Source of the DNA: Microvenator marinus
GTDB lineage: Bacteria > Myxococcota_A > Bradymonadia > Bradymonadales > Bradymonadaceae
NCBI RefSeq assembly: GCF_007993755.1
Contig: NZ_CP042467.1
Location: 372,001-436,000, forward strand
Direction: 5' to 3'
Length of the DNA: 64,000 nucleotides
Translations under genes and position numbers: made by a program
Notes under the pieces: model-generated
What the model was told of the DNA's origin: nothing
Seen by the model: only the letters and a program-made list of their open reading frames with translations
The model's database searches: none
Part shown: piece after piece, positions 50,987 through 59,507 of the stretch
Position numbering within the stretch: the first letter of the stretch is position 1
Layout: the number at the start of each line of letters is the position of its first letter

Positions 50987-51840
50987 ACCGAGCACACGCT
51001 CTTTGCCGGACAGACCTCGCAGCGCGGTGGGTCAAAACGGTGAATGCACTTCGAAGAAATGGCCAGATGACAGAGGGGAAAGTCGAAGCGCAATGGGTCA
51101 ACTGGGTCCATTTTGCTCAGAGACTCTGTGATTTCGAGCGCGGTTTTAAGGTCATTGCTCTTGCGATTCGTCAAACCAAGATGGCGAGCGAATTGAGCGA
51201 TATGGGTGTCCACGGGGATGATCAGCGAAGCGGGAGAAACTCGTGTCCAAAGTCCAAAGTCTACGGGCGGGGCAGGGCGGACCATCCAACGAAGATAGAG
51301 ATGAAGCCGCTTCGTGGTACTTCCTAACGCCGGGTCCGGCATAAGATAGGCAAATCCTCGACCTAAATTCTCACGGATCCTCGCACTTCTTACGCGGTTG
51401 ACGAAGGCTGAAGCGCGCTCCAGATGGGTCAGCCCCTCACCCTCTAGGTATGCGTCTTCCAGCGACCCCGTCTCTGCGATCACCCGAGAAGCTCCAACGA
51501 TCAGGTCCGCCAAATCGTCGCCTTTGGTCATCCGGTACACAAATCCCTGGAGTCTTTTCGCAATCTCGTCAGGTTCCGCACTTGCAAGCGCAAGAGGCCG
51601 CCATTCAAGGCGCTCAAAGACGTCTTCGATGGCTTTTCGCAACACATCTACTCGCCCGTAGGCAAGACCACTGGCAATCAATCCACCGAGCTCCCTCTCA
51701 GACTCAGGAAGTTCCCATACAAGCCCAACCGGATCGTTGTTCAGATTCGATTCGAGATCAGTGTTGATCTCTATGATTTCCAGAATCTCTTGAATTTTGC
51801 GAATTCCCGAGACACTGCTTTGTGTCGTATTTTCATTCAC
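50971..51840 (-). CDS. TIGR02757 (DUF2400) family protein
   Basis: The 289-residue protein has the family segment LHLYLRWMVR, then LIIPVDTHIAQFARHLGL and PLRFDFPLCHLAIS. The C-terminus has four Cys as C-x7-C-x2-C-x4-C, close to the Fe-S pattern of endonuclease III relatives. A helix-hairpin-helix glycosylase-like role is suggested by the family but not shown. The start is GTG at 51840; no clear ribosome site is visible. Confidence 0.85.
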   Translation of the reverse strand: MNENTTQSSVSGIRKIQEILEIIEINTDLESNLNNDPVGLVWELPESERELGGLIASGLAYGRVDVLRKAIEDVFERLEWRPLALASAEPDEIAKRLQGFVYRMTKGDDLADLIVGASRVIAETGSLEDAYLEGEGLTHLERASAFVNRVRSARIRENLGRGFAYLMPDPALGSTTKRLHLYLRWMVRPAPPVDFGLWTRVSPASLIIPVDTHIAQFARHLGLTNRKSNDLKTALEITESLSKMDPVDPLRFDFPLCHLAISSKCIHRFDPPRCEVCPAKSVCSVYSTV

Positions 51841-51887
51841 TTAACGACTGGCCTTAAAGTAATTTGTAGAAAATAGCGCCTTATTTT

Positions 51888-51930
51888 TTGACCGCCGATT
51901 GGGGCTGGCTATCTTATACCTACATGTAGG
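51888..51930 (+). promoter_or_regulatory. Promoter and palindromic operator of the ribbon-helix-helix gene
   Basis: TTGACC (51888-51893), a 16-nt spacer and TATCTT (51910-51915) form a plausible promoter. The perfect 12-bp palindrome CCTACATGTAGG at 51919-51930 covers the expected transcription start. An operator placed there in front of a ribbon-helix-helix gene fits autorepression, which is inference. Confidence 0.5.
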
Positions 51931-51974
51931 ACAAAGAACTACAGCTCACATCAATCTCCACGGAAGGAAACACG

Positions 51975-52163
51975 ATGGCAGCAAAAAAGAAACTTACTCT
52001 CTATTTTTCCGAAGATCTTCTTGAAGACGCTCGCATTGAGGCTGAGCGCCAAGACCGTTCAATTAGTTGGGTTCTCGAACAAGCGTGGAAAATGGCGCGT
52101 GAACGGATGAAAGACGTTCCCGGCGTTGAAGACCTTCACCTAAGCCTTGAACCTCGAAATTAA
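51975..52163 (+). CDS. TIGR04563-like ribbon-helix-helix protein
   Basis: The 62-residue protein starts with a basic end and the RHH strand KKLTLYF, then helix SEDLLEDARIEAERQDRS and helix SWVLEQAWKMARERM. This matches small TIGR04563-type RHH proteins of delta-proteobacteria-like genomes. RHH dimers bind palindromic operators, and one lies 45 nt upstream. AAGGAA sits 7 nt before the ATG. No toxin gene follows, so this is not an obvious toxin-antitoxin pair. Confidence 0.85.
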   Translation: MAAKKKLTLYFSEDLLEDARIEAERQDRSISWVLEQAWKMARERMKDVPGVEDLHLSLEPRN

Positions 52164-52202
52164 AGTTATCGTTTAACTAATAGCTCCCAAACAAGTTTAG
52201 AA

Positions 52203-52251
52203 TTTTTGCTGAGTCGTCCAACCGACGCACAAGTCCCTCGTGCAGCAAAAA
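52203..52251 (+). ncRNA. Structured intergenic RNA candidate
   Basis: The arms TTTTTGCTG (52203-52211) and CAGCAAAAA (52243-52251) pair perfectly over 9 bp. Inside lie two further hairpins: CGTC-CAACC-GACG (52215-52227) and a GCACAAG/CTCGTGC stem with one mismatch (52227-52243). The result is a three-way-junction-like fold. A longer hairpin follows at once (52254-52295). It is in a 161-nt gap and may be part of the mRNA leader of the next gene or a small RNA. The folding is by eye, without an energy calculation. Confidence 0.35.
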
Positions 52252-52253
52252 AC

Positions 52254-52297
52254 CGACAAAGACCGCTCTGTCTCACAGGTGTCGGTCTTTTGTCGTT
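52254..52297 (+). terminator. Strong hairpin, possible terminator of the RHH gene
   Basis: CGACAAAGACCG (52254-52265) pairs with CGGTCTTTTGTCG (52283-52295), with one bulged T. The loop contains a further CTGT-CTC-ACAG hairpin. An alternative pairing, ACCGAC (52252-52257) with GTCGGT (52281-52286), would leave CTTTTG as a U-tract and look like an intrinsic terminator. Either form could end the RHH transcript. Confidence 0.45.
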
Positions 52298-52324
52298 GCA
52301 CGGCAATCAAAGAGAATGTAGGCC

Positions 52325-52690
52325 ATGGCCATGAACGCTGGTCCTCCAAATCCTTATGCTCGTATCCGAAAAGTAGGAATTTTCATACTTCTCGGGCTCA
52401 TGCTTTTCCTCGTCGTTCCGATGTTTATCGGCGCGTACAACGGGATTAAAACGGGCGATGTTTGGGACCCTATCACCGGCGACAAAGTTCTATCTCTGAG
52501 CGAAGGGGAAAGTTGTCTCACGCAGGCCGAGTCCCTGATCCGCGAAGCTGGAAAGCTTCAGAAGCTCGAGGCGAAGTGGGAAGAGAAACGCCGAGAGTGG
52601 ACCGTAAAATGTAGAACGTCTCATCCAGAAACGTGGGACATGCTCAATATCACCCGCCGAAATCTCAGGGGCGACGTCAGCGAAGAGTGA
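52325..52690 (+). CDS. Small single-pass membrane protein
   Basis: The 121-residue protein has one membrane helix (VGIFILLGLMLFLVVPMFI, about 17-35) and a helical extracytoplasmic part (KLQKLEAKWEEKRREW) with two Cys (SCLTQ, KCRTSH) that could pair. ATG 52325 and ATG 52331 are both possible; AGG is close before the first. No family is recognised. It converges with the lipoprotein gene at 52677 with a 14-nt overlap. Confidence 0.7.
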   Translation: MAMNAGPPNPYARIRKVGIFILLGLMLFLVVPMFIGAYNGIKTGDVWDPITGDKVLSLSEGESCLTQAESLIREAGKLQKLEAKWEEKRREWTVKCRTSHPETWDMLNITRRNLRGDVSEE

Positions 52691-54245
52691 TAGGCGCCGC
52701 AGGAACGAGCATGCGGAAGTAGCCATCGGCTCGCGTGTTTGCCTCTCCGACGGTGAGCTGTTCTCCAGAGAGCTCCTGAGTGGCTTGAACCGTGACGTCT
52801 GCTGAACCCACCCAATCATTATCGGACGAGGGCGCCTCAAGCACGTAACCCCATATAGCAGCCCCTAGAGGTACTTCGATCTCCGTAGCAGCCTCGAGCT
52901 CTGCGCTGGACGCGACAAGGAGAGAACGGGGGAGGTCGGAGGTGCCTGGAGTCACGAGAATTCGATAGTTGGACGCCTCATCAAGCAATAACTCAAGCTC
53001 CCCATTATCATCGGTCGTAAGCACGATGGATTCTGCCTCGTTTTGAGTCTTCCTGACTTCGACTCGCGCACCGGCAAGTGGCATCTCAGACGAGACAAGC
53101 CGAAGCTGGGCCCCTATCCGGGGATTCGGCTCCAGGTCATGAATTGCACTATCTGGGGAGACGTCGATAAGAGATTCAAGAGCCGATAGCCCCGAATCCT
53201 GTGTGGGTCTCAGGGTTGCCTGCCAACTGCCGAGAGGAAGCAGAAACTCCAGCCTCGCCGAGTTGGTCACTTGAACGCGTTGGTTGATGCTTCCCCATGA
53301 GAAGTCGGCCTGGAGTTCAAGTGTTGCCCCTCGTAAATCTTCGAGGTCGCCCACTAACTCGATCTGGGTGGCGATTCTCTCACCGAGAAGAGATTCCAAC
53401 TGAACTAGGAATTGGTCGTCCGCCCCAAGGAGATTTCTGCACCGTGAGATATCGCATTCGAGTGCCCGTTCGATATCGATCGTTGTCCCGACGTTCTCAG
53501 TGGTACTGACGCGCAACCCATAGGTTTTTTCTGCGGGAGTAATCTGGATCTGAAAGTTACCGGAATCGTCCGTGCTGTCGCTGGTGGACGCAGTTCCGTC
53601 CTCCGCCACGGCCACGACCGAAGCGGTCGCAAGTCCCGCGGACCTCAATGGAAGCCCAGCATCCAAAATGGTTCCGGAAACGGTAATCTGCCTGGCTGGA
53701 ACAGTTAGTTGAGGATCTGTGTCCAGTGAGAGTTCGAGATCTCTCCAAGTTCTAGGTGGAGTCTGCGGGTCGTCCGGCACGAAGTTAACTTGATAGGTGC
53801 CGGGTAGTAGCAACACATCATAACGACTATCGGAGTCGAGCCGGACCTGTTTTGAAGGTGTAGAGATTCCAGAGGTTTTTCTGAACGAGAGGATCCCAAG
53901 GGGACCGTCAGAACGCACTTGGTTTTGGTCATTAACGAAGAGCACGCGTCCCGATGCTCTCACACTTGGAGTCAACGCAATGGAAACTGGCTCATCATTA
54001 GTAACAGGGCTTGTCGGCAAGGTTTGGGGTTGAAGAGGTGAGTCGTTTGATGGAATCAAGCGAAACCCTAGGTCGAAGGTCTTGGTCTCGGCCAGCGCGC
54101 AAAAGGCTTGGCGACACACGAGGTCGGACTCGCAATCGGAGTCAGAGGCGCAGGAGGCGCCGACGGAATCGACGCCCGTGGCGGTACACGAGACCGCAAA
54201 TCCAGAGAGCCCAAATAAGAGGAGCAATTTAGCAAGACGAATCAT
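52677..54245 (-). CDS. Lipoprotein with carboxypeptidase-regulatory-like beta domains
   Basis: ATG 54245 overlaps the upstream stop (ATGA) and gives MIRLAKLLLLFGLSGFAVSC, a lipobox (Cys 20). The 522-residue protein holds a short Cys-rich region (CASDSDCESDLVCRQAFC) and several Ig-like/carboxypeptidase regulatory-like domains with phrases such as YDVLLLPGTYQVNF and TTDDNGELELLLDEASNY. Such domains are surface- or periplasm-exposed and often bind carbohydrate or protein. No catalytic site is visible. Confidence 0.85.
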   Translation of the reverse strand: MIRLAKLLLLFGLSGFAVSCTATGVDSVGASCASDSDCESDLVCRQAFCALAETKTFDLGFRLIPSNDSPLQPQTLPTSPVTNDEPVSIALTPSVRASGRVLFVNDQNQVRSDGPLGILSFRKTSGISTPSKQVRLDSDSRYDVLLLPGTYQVNFVPDDPQTPPRTWRDLELSLDTDPQLTVPARQITVSGTILDAGLPLRSAGLATASVVAVAEDGTASTSDSTDDSGNFQIQITPAEKTYGLRVSTTENVGTTIDIERALECDISRCRNLLGADDQFLVQLESLLGERIATQIELVGDLEDLRGATLELQADFSWGSINQRVQVTNSARLEFLLPLGSWQATLRPTQDSGLSALESLIDVSPDSAIHDLEPNPRIGAQLRLVSSEMPLAGARVEVRKTQNEAESIVLTTDDNGELELLLDEASNYRILVTPGTSDLPRSLLVASSAELEAATEIEVPLGAAIWGYVLEAPSSDNDWVGSADVTVQATQELSGEQLTVGEANTRADGYFRMLVPAAPITLR

Positions 54246-54811
54246 TGCGTACACGCTCCTGGTTGTATCTGAAAGACCCACGCCCAAACTTCAAGATAGG
54301 CCCCTTCTTCGAGTGTGACGGTCGTGTTTGTGACCTCCACAAAGGAGCGATCTGAGACGTAGAGAAAAATCGTTTCGCTGGATTTGTCGCGCACGTTCGG
54401 GTTGCAAGGGTTGAACTGAAGCGAGATGCCATCGAATCGGTAGTACAAATCGCGATGCAGGTCTCCCTGATCCGCGGAAAGCGACGTACGAGCGTTCTGA
54501 GCGAGCCATCCACCTTCCGCAATCCACGCGTAGAACAAAAACGGTTCCGCATTGGGGTCGAAAAGCTGACTCGCCTCAAGAGTGATCTCCTCACCGGAGG
54601 TCACTGTGATGATTTCTTCGCCAGGTAAGATACGGTCGGGATCGATATACGGCGGTTGGTTGATCTCCGGTGGAACGGGCTCAATCGGTGGACTCATAAG
54701 ACAACCACTTAAGAAGACGGCACACGAAACTACTATCGCTGCCGAATGCACACTCCCAAGGTGCATTGTACGTGCCAGTCGTGACTCACGCTTGTCAAAG
54801 GCAGGTTTCAT
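54242..54811 (-). CDS. Hypothetical lipoprotein
   Basis: From ATG 54811 the protein is 189 residues with a basic n-region (MKPAFDKRESRLARTM), a hydrophobic stretch and a lipobox LSGC (Cys 37). A shorter start at 54766 keeps the lipobox but has no basic residues. A Pro-rich linker (PPIEPVPPEINQPPYI) leads to a beta-rich domain (ITLEASQLFDPNAEPFLFYAW) reminiscent of PKD-type folds. It directly precedes the larger lipoprotein gene with a 4-nt overlap. Confidence 0.75.
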   Translation of the reverse strand: MKPAFDKRESRLARTMHLGSVHSAAIVVSCAVFLSGCLMSPPIEPVPPEINQPPYIDPDRILPGEEIITVTSGEEITLEASQLFDPNAEPFLFYAWIAEGGWLAQNARTSLSADQGDLHRDLYYRFDGISLQFNPCNPNVRDKSSETIFLYVSDRSFVEVTNTTVTLEEGAYLEVWAWVFQIQPGACTQ

Positions 54812-54870
54812 AGGTGGTTGGTCAACTTCGGGATCATCTTTAGAGCGCAAACACTGACAAATTTTTCCGA

Positions 54871-56643
54871 TCAATTCTCGGTGTCTTTTTCCAAATAGCG
54901 AAAAATCGTCCTTGGATCGACGTCGAGGTCTCTCGCCGTCTGAGTTCGATTCCCGTTGTTGCGCTCAAGTACCTCCAGAATATACCGAAGAGCAAAAGCT
55001 TCCTTTGCGTCCGAGAGAGGAACCACATCCGTGAGCATTTCCGGGGGAAGGTCGAGATCTTCTGCGCTCAACATCGAACGGTCAGACAGGACAACGGCCT
55101 TCTTCAGCCGGTTCTCAAGCTGTCGGATATTTCCCGGCCAGGGGTACTTCTGCATAGCGAGTATTGCGTCCGGAGCGAAATCCTTAACCCCGACATTCAT
55201 TTCACGGCAAATCTCTTGGACGAGATATCTCGCGATTAGAACTACGTCTCCAGCTCGCTCTCGGAGCGGTGGAAGACGAAGCATCACCACGTTGAGCCGA
55301 TAAAAGAGATCCTCGCGGAACTCGTTCTTCTCAACCGCTTCTTCAAGGTCTCGGTTTGTGGCTGCGATGACGCGGATGTCCACGACTTCGGATTGGCTTG
55401 AGCCTACCTTCGTGATGGTACGTTCTTGAAGAACCCGCAGAAGTTTTACCTGAAGATTGAGGGGCATTTCCCCGATTTCGTCGAGGAAAATTGTCCCTTT
55501 ATGAGCCGACTGAAACTTTCCTTCACGGGTAGCGTGTGCACCTGTAAATGCGCCTTTGACGTGTCCAAAAAGCTCGCTCTCCAAGAGAGACTCCGGAATG
55601 GCTCCGCAGTTGATGGTTACGAAAGGCCCAGCCGACCGACCGCTGCGTTGATGGATTTCGTGAGCGATCAATTCTTTGCCGGTACCGGTTTCTCCCAGAA
55701 CCAAGACGTTCACGCTCGTGGGAGCAACTTTCTCCACGGTTCGGAAAACCGATTTCATAGCGTCACAGGCACCGATGATACTTCCGAATCTTTTCTCATG
55801 AAGTTGTTGAGAAAGAGACCGGTTATTCAACCGTAGATTGTTGACCAACATGGCGTTGGCCACAATCAGACTTGCCTGACCAGCAAAGGCCACGAGCATG
55901 TCCAGGTCTCGCTGAGTGAAGAGCTGAGCGATGCTGTCATTCCCCACGTAGATCACGCCGATCAACGTGCCCTTATCCATCAGCGGCACGCACAAAACAC
56001 TTGAGAGATTGAGGTTGATAACGCTTAGCGACGAGTTGAACTCTTCGTCGTTGATAGCATCGCTGACGATAATCGGCTTCTTGGAGGCAATCGCTTTTTC
56101 GACGATCGAGTCCGAAAGCTGATTTTCGGCGTCGAGAATAGTCTGCCGGTCCACATTTCGTGCCACAGCGATATTGAAGTCTTCCCCATCCACCAGAATC
56201 AAAAAGCCCTTTTGCGCATGCGTGAGCTCCACCACCGAGTCCATCAAAGTGTCGAGGAGTTCGGGTAGATCGTAGTTCGAAAGAAGCTTCTCTGAGAGCC
56301 TATGCAGGGTTTGAAAGCCCTTGAGCACCATCTCGTCTGGGTTGACGCTCGGCGCGCTGGGCTGAGGCTTCGCCAGTATGATGAAACGCAAAGAATCGCC
56401 ACCGATCTCGATCTGATCGTCATGAGCGAGCGTGGCCTTTCGTTTGGACTTTCCGTTTAGCGAAAAGTCGAGCTTTCGATCCGTGGTTTGGAGGATGAAC
56501 TCTTTGCCGTCAAAGCTTAAGAGCGCATGTGTATCGGCAGAGTCGCTGCCCTTGAGACAAACATCCGCATCTCGTGACGCCCCTATCGATGTGAGGCGTT
56601 TAGTGATGAAGAATTTGTTTCCGGCGTATTCGAGATATGGCAT
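54871..56643 (-). CDS. FHA-GAF sigma54 transcription activator
   Basis: The 590-residue protein has an N-terminal FHA-like domain (about 1-95), although its conserved residues are weak (RLTSIGASRDADVCL lacks the second GR). A GAF domain (about 115-260; GFLILVDGEDFNIAVARN, SVLCVPLMDKGTLIGVIYVGN) follows, then the AAA+ core (Walker A GETGTGKE, GHVKGAFTGAHATREG, FLDEIGEMP) and a Fis HTH (GNRTQTARDLDVDPRTIFRYLEK). The GAFTGA loop is intact. GAF may sense a small molecule or redox signal. ATG 56643 is preferred over TTG 56649. It follows the secreted protein gene by 14 nt. Confidence 0.92.
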   Translation of the reverse strand: MPYLEYAGNKFFITKRLTSIGASRDADVCLKGSDSADTHALLSFDGKEFILQTTDRKLDFSLNGKSKRKATLAHDDQIEIGGDSLRFIILAKPQPSAPSVNPDEMVLKGFQTLHRLSEKLLSNYDLPELLDTLMDSVVELTHAQKGFLILVDGEDFNIAVARNVDRQTILDAENQLSDSIVEKAIASKKPIIVSDAINDEEFNSSLSVINLNLSSVLCVPLMDKGTLIGVIYVGNDSIAQLFTQRDLDMLVAFAGQASLIVANAMLVNNLRLNNRSLSQQLHEKRFGSIIGACDAMKSVFRTVEKVAPTSVNVLVLGETGTGKELIAHEIHQRSGRSAGPFVTINCGAIPESLLESELFGHVKGAFTGAHATREGKFQSAHKGTIFLDEIGEMPLNLQVKLLRVLQERTITKVGSSQSEVVDIRVIAATNRDLEEAVEKNEFREDLFYRLNVVMLRLPPLRERAGDVVLIARYLVQEICREMNVGVKDFAPDAILAMQKYPWPGNIRQLENRLKKAVVLSDRSMLSAEDLDLPPEMLTDVVPLSDAKEAFALRYILEVLERNNGNRTQTARDLDVDPRTIFRYLEKDTEN

Positions 56644-56657
56644 GGACAATCAATACA

Positions 56658-57563
56658 TCAGAAAGGAAAAACAAGCTCCCATCCTATAGGAGCCCCTGTC
56701 CAAAGACTAGACCCTTCACGGGGCGGAAGTAATTCAGGAGGAGGGGCATCAAGCGCTCGGATCGTGATGTCGGTTTCCTCGAAGTTTATGACTCCGTCTA
56801 TAATCGAAGCGGCCCAGAGGGTTACGAATGTAATCGCTGACCCGTACATGACATTGCGCCAGGCCAAAGCATCCTGAAAGTCACCACTTCTGCGGTCCGG
56901 CCCGGGATTGTAGTACCCATCTTCGCCTCGTAGACTCTCGATGATGATGTAGCTCGTGATGTTGAGGCCGAGTGCCAGTGCCTGTGTCACTCCAAAAAAC
57001 GTGGCCTTTACCTCCTGATTGTTTTGCCACTGGCCGAGGCCAAATGGCGCAAAATTCAGGGCAAAATTGCGGGACTCAACACGTCTCTCAACGTAGAAGG
57101 TCTGTACGGACGTCTCTTGAGTCTGCCCGTCGGTATTAGGGCGTAAATTGTCGAGTTCAGCCTTATTTTCCGCACGTACTCTTTCGAACAACTCTGCCAC
57201 GCTCGCGGGGTAGAGCATCTGGTCGAGCTGATGGTCTGGACTTTCGCGTAAGAGTTCCAAAAACTGGTACTTTGCGGCTACGACGAGCTCTTCTTTTTGT
57301 AGCGGAGTAGTTGCCTCTTGGGCCTCGTAAAAATAGGCCACGCCTAAGAGCTGTCGCGCTTCAATCCTAGCTTCCCGCGATTCGATGGTTGGCTCGGGAA
57401 CAAGCAGAGGCTCGATATAGGAGCGGATCTGATTAAAATCGCCGGTCCGAAACGCAACTTGTGCGAGCTCAAGGCGCTCCTCAGGAGTAATCGCGGTCTC
57501 GGGCGCCTCTTGAGCATTCACGCTGAGCGAGAAAAAGAGGGCGAATATGACAAGGAATCTCAT
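56658..57563 (-). CDS. Secreted hypothetical protein
   Basis: The 301-residue protein has a Sec signal (MRFLVIFALFFSLSVNAQ, cleavage after NAQ), a helical N-terminal domain (about 20-125; RLELAQVAFRTGDFNQIRSY has TPR character) and a C-terminal hydrophobic part with two possible membrane segments (FGVTQALALGLNITSYIII, ITFVTLWAASIIDGVI). It overlaps the kinase stop by 4 nt, so it is cotranscribed and possibly a partner of that kinase. No family recognised. Confidence 0.78.
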   Translation of the reverse strand: MRFLVIFALFFSLSVNAQEAPETAITPEERLELAQVAFRTGDFNQIRSYIEPLLVPEPTIESREARIEARQLLGVAYFYEAQEATTPLQKEELVVAAKYQFLELLRESPDHQLDQMLYPASVAELFERVRAENKAELDNLRPNTDGQTQETSVQTFYVERRVESRNFALNFAPFGLGQWQNNQEVKATFFGVTQALALGLNITSYIIIESLRGEDGYYNPGPDRRSGDFQDALAWRNVMYGSAITFVTLWAASIIDGVINFEETDITIRALDAPPPELLPPREGSSLWTGAPIGWELVFPF

Positions 57564-59437
57564 CGATTTTGACCAAATGCCACGTTGAGCGTTTCGGTCG
57601 TGCCGGGGCGTAGAGTAACCGAATACGTCTTTCGACGAGTCATATCACTGGCTGGCGCGATGTGAAAGGCGACCCTTTGGAGGTTGTCTTGGTCAGCATT
57701 GCCAAAGGGAAATCTGAAAGTGGTCGATTTTCTCGCGAGCACTTTGCGAGATACATTTCGGGTGTCGTCCCCAAGAAAAATCACAGCGTCAACGTCGGCC
57801 GAGACATTGACCACCCCATCTTCCCATTCCAACACGATGTCTTCTCGACCGCTTTGAGGCCCCGAGACGTCGTAAACTTCGCGGAAACCCTTGCAGCCTC
57901 GGGAGCTCACGGATACCAGGTGTTTTCCCTCCGGCAACTCGATGCCTCTAGCGGCTTCGATTGATGAGAAGGTTCGTCCAAGGACGCTTAGCTCGGCTGC
58001 TGGCGGCGAGACTCTAAACTGATAGAGAAACGTTTTATCGACCTCTTCAATCTCTTCGGGGGGCTCCTCAATCACGGTTGGATTCTGCGTGAGAACCACG
58101 GGCTCGACGATAGGCCGAACGGTGACAGGCCGGGGTGCATTGGTGATGATTATGGCATGCTCCGCCACGTCCTTGGCGTACCGACTGGCGATTTCGGCAG
58201 TATCAGCCAAAACGTCTTCTTCGGGCTCGATTGGCTCTGGTTCAACCGTTTTGGGCTCAGATGGGGTGCTTACGACAACTTCAGTCGGCGTGGGCTCGGG
58301 TGAAGGAGCCGAATTGATCCACATCACGATCAGGCCGACTGTAAGGGTCGCAAAAACCAAAAGTGCGAGGGCTATCATCGTGCCTCGGGCACTAAATCTC
58401 CGGCTGATTCTTTCAATCAGCCTCTGGACCTCTTCATTGTCGGGTTCATAGGCGAGAATGCGATTCAAATAGCCTAAGGCTTTGAGAAAATCTGAGTTCT
58501 CAATCGCGTCCTTTCCAAGGGTCAAGAGCCGTGGCATGAGCAGCGTGACAAACTCTTCGGTCCACTTCTCCGGAGATTTCAGATAACGCCGCAGTTCGGT
58601 ATCGGGATCTTCGATTCCCGACTCTTCCAAAAAACTCGTCAGGACGCGAATGACCTCATCGATCTTGGAGTACCGATTTTGCGGCTCATGGGCCATGCAC
58701 CGTTCAATAATCGCAGCAAGTTGTGCCCCGGTTTTCGGCTCTCGCTCCGAAATTCGCTCGTGCTCCCCGGCAAGGACCTTTTTGAGAACCTGAGGGGTGT
58801 TGGCACCGTCGTAGGGGAGGGTGCCCGAGACCAGCCAATAGAGCACGGTTCCTAAGGCAAAAATATCCGCGCGTTCATCAGCTTTCTCACCCTCGATCAT
58901 CTCCGGGGCCATGTGCGCCGGACTCCCGAGCAGACTGCCGGTCTGTGTCATCGTCTCGGCATCGATGACGTGGGCAATTCCAAAGTCCATCAACTTGAGT
59001 TCACCATGCTTCGACACCATGACGTTCTCAGGCTTCAAATCACGATGGATGATCCCATGTTGATGGGCGCACTGCAGGGCACGTGCGAGGGCCAGTCCGA
59101 CAAGTGCTGAGGCTTCCGGAGCAGCTTTGATGTGTTGCCCCAAAAATTCTCTAAGATTTACGCCCTCAATGTACTCCATCACGATATAGGATTGTTCAGC
59201 ATCTGCGCTTGAATAATCGTAAATCGAAAGAATGTTAGGGTGCTTGAGGCGCGCGATTGCCTTGGCTTCTCGATGAAATCGTTGGCGACTTTCGGCTCGT
59301 TTGGCGAGGTGATTATGGAGGACTTTGACGGCTACATCTCGCTCAAGAGATGAGTCCACTCCTCGATAAACCACGGACATCCCACCATGGCCGAGTTCCT
59401 CGACGATTTTATATCGGTCGACGGATGTCCCAATCAT
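57560..59437 (-). CDS. Ser/Thr protein kinase with TPR-like linker and PEGA-like extracytoplasmic domain
   Basis: Residues 9-270 are a complete kinase: GHGGMSVVY loop, VAVKVL lysine, HRDLKPENVM, MDFGIAH, GSPAHMAPEM. A helical segment (EFVTLLMPRLLTLGKDAIEN) follows, one membrane helix at about 353-373, a Pro/Glu/Thr-rich linker, and a C-terminal beta domain that resembles PEGA (LPEGKHLVSVSSRGCKGF). It is preceded by the large lipoprotein gene 70 nt away and followed by the secreted protein gene with 4-nt overlap. Confidence 0.92.
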   Translation of the reverse strand: MIGTSVDRYKIVEELGHGGMSVVYRGVDSSLERDVAVKVLHNHLAKRAESRQRFHREAKAIARLKHPNILSIYDYSSADAEQSYIVMEYIEGVNLREFLGQHIKAAPEASALVGLALARALQCAHQHGIIHRDLKPENVMVSKHGELKLMDFGIAHVIDAETMTQTGSLLGSPAHMAPEMIEGEKADERADIFALGTVLYWLVSGTLPYDGANTPQVLKKVLAGEHERISEREPKTGAQLAAIIERCMAHEPQNRYSKIDEVIRVLTSFLEESGIEDPDTELRRYLKSPEKWTEEFVTLLMPRLLTLGKDAIENSDFLKALGYLNRILAYEPDNEEVQRLIERISRRFSARGTMIALALLVFATLTVGLIVMWINSAPSPEPTPTEVVVSTPSEPKTVEPEPIEPEEDVLADTAEIASRYAKDVAEHAIIITNAPRPVTVRPIVEPVVLTQNPTVIEEPPEEIEEVDKTFLYQFRVSPPAAELSVLGRTFSSIEAARGIELPEGKHLVSVSSRGCKGFREVYDVSGPQSGREDIVLEWEDGVVNVSADVDAVIFLGDDTRNVSRKVLARKSTTFRFPFGNADQDNLQRVAFHIAPASDMTRRKTYSVTLRPGTTETLNVAFGQNR

Positions 59438-59507
59438 TCGATTCTTCTCTGGTCTGATCCAACGCTGCCGCGAAGTCTAAAGTCCCAAGAACATCTAGTA
59501 AAGCCTC

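Noticed and set aside
51975-52690. Toxin-antitoxin pair (RHH protein plus 52325 membrane protein)
   Set aside because: The two are separated by 161 nt with a probable terminator and the second protein lacks any toxin signature.
54762-54777. Minus-strand TGGCACG-N4-ATGCA, one base off the sigma54 consensus
   Set aside because: It lies inside the signal-peptide coding region of the lipoprotein at 54242-54811, so a promoter here would start transcription after the only usable translation starts. Probably chance.
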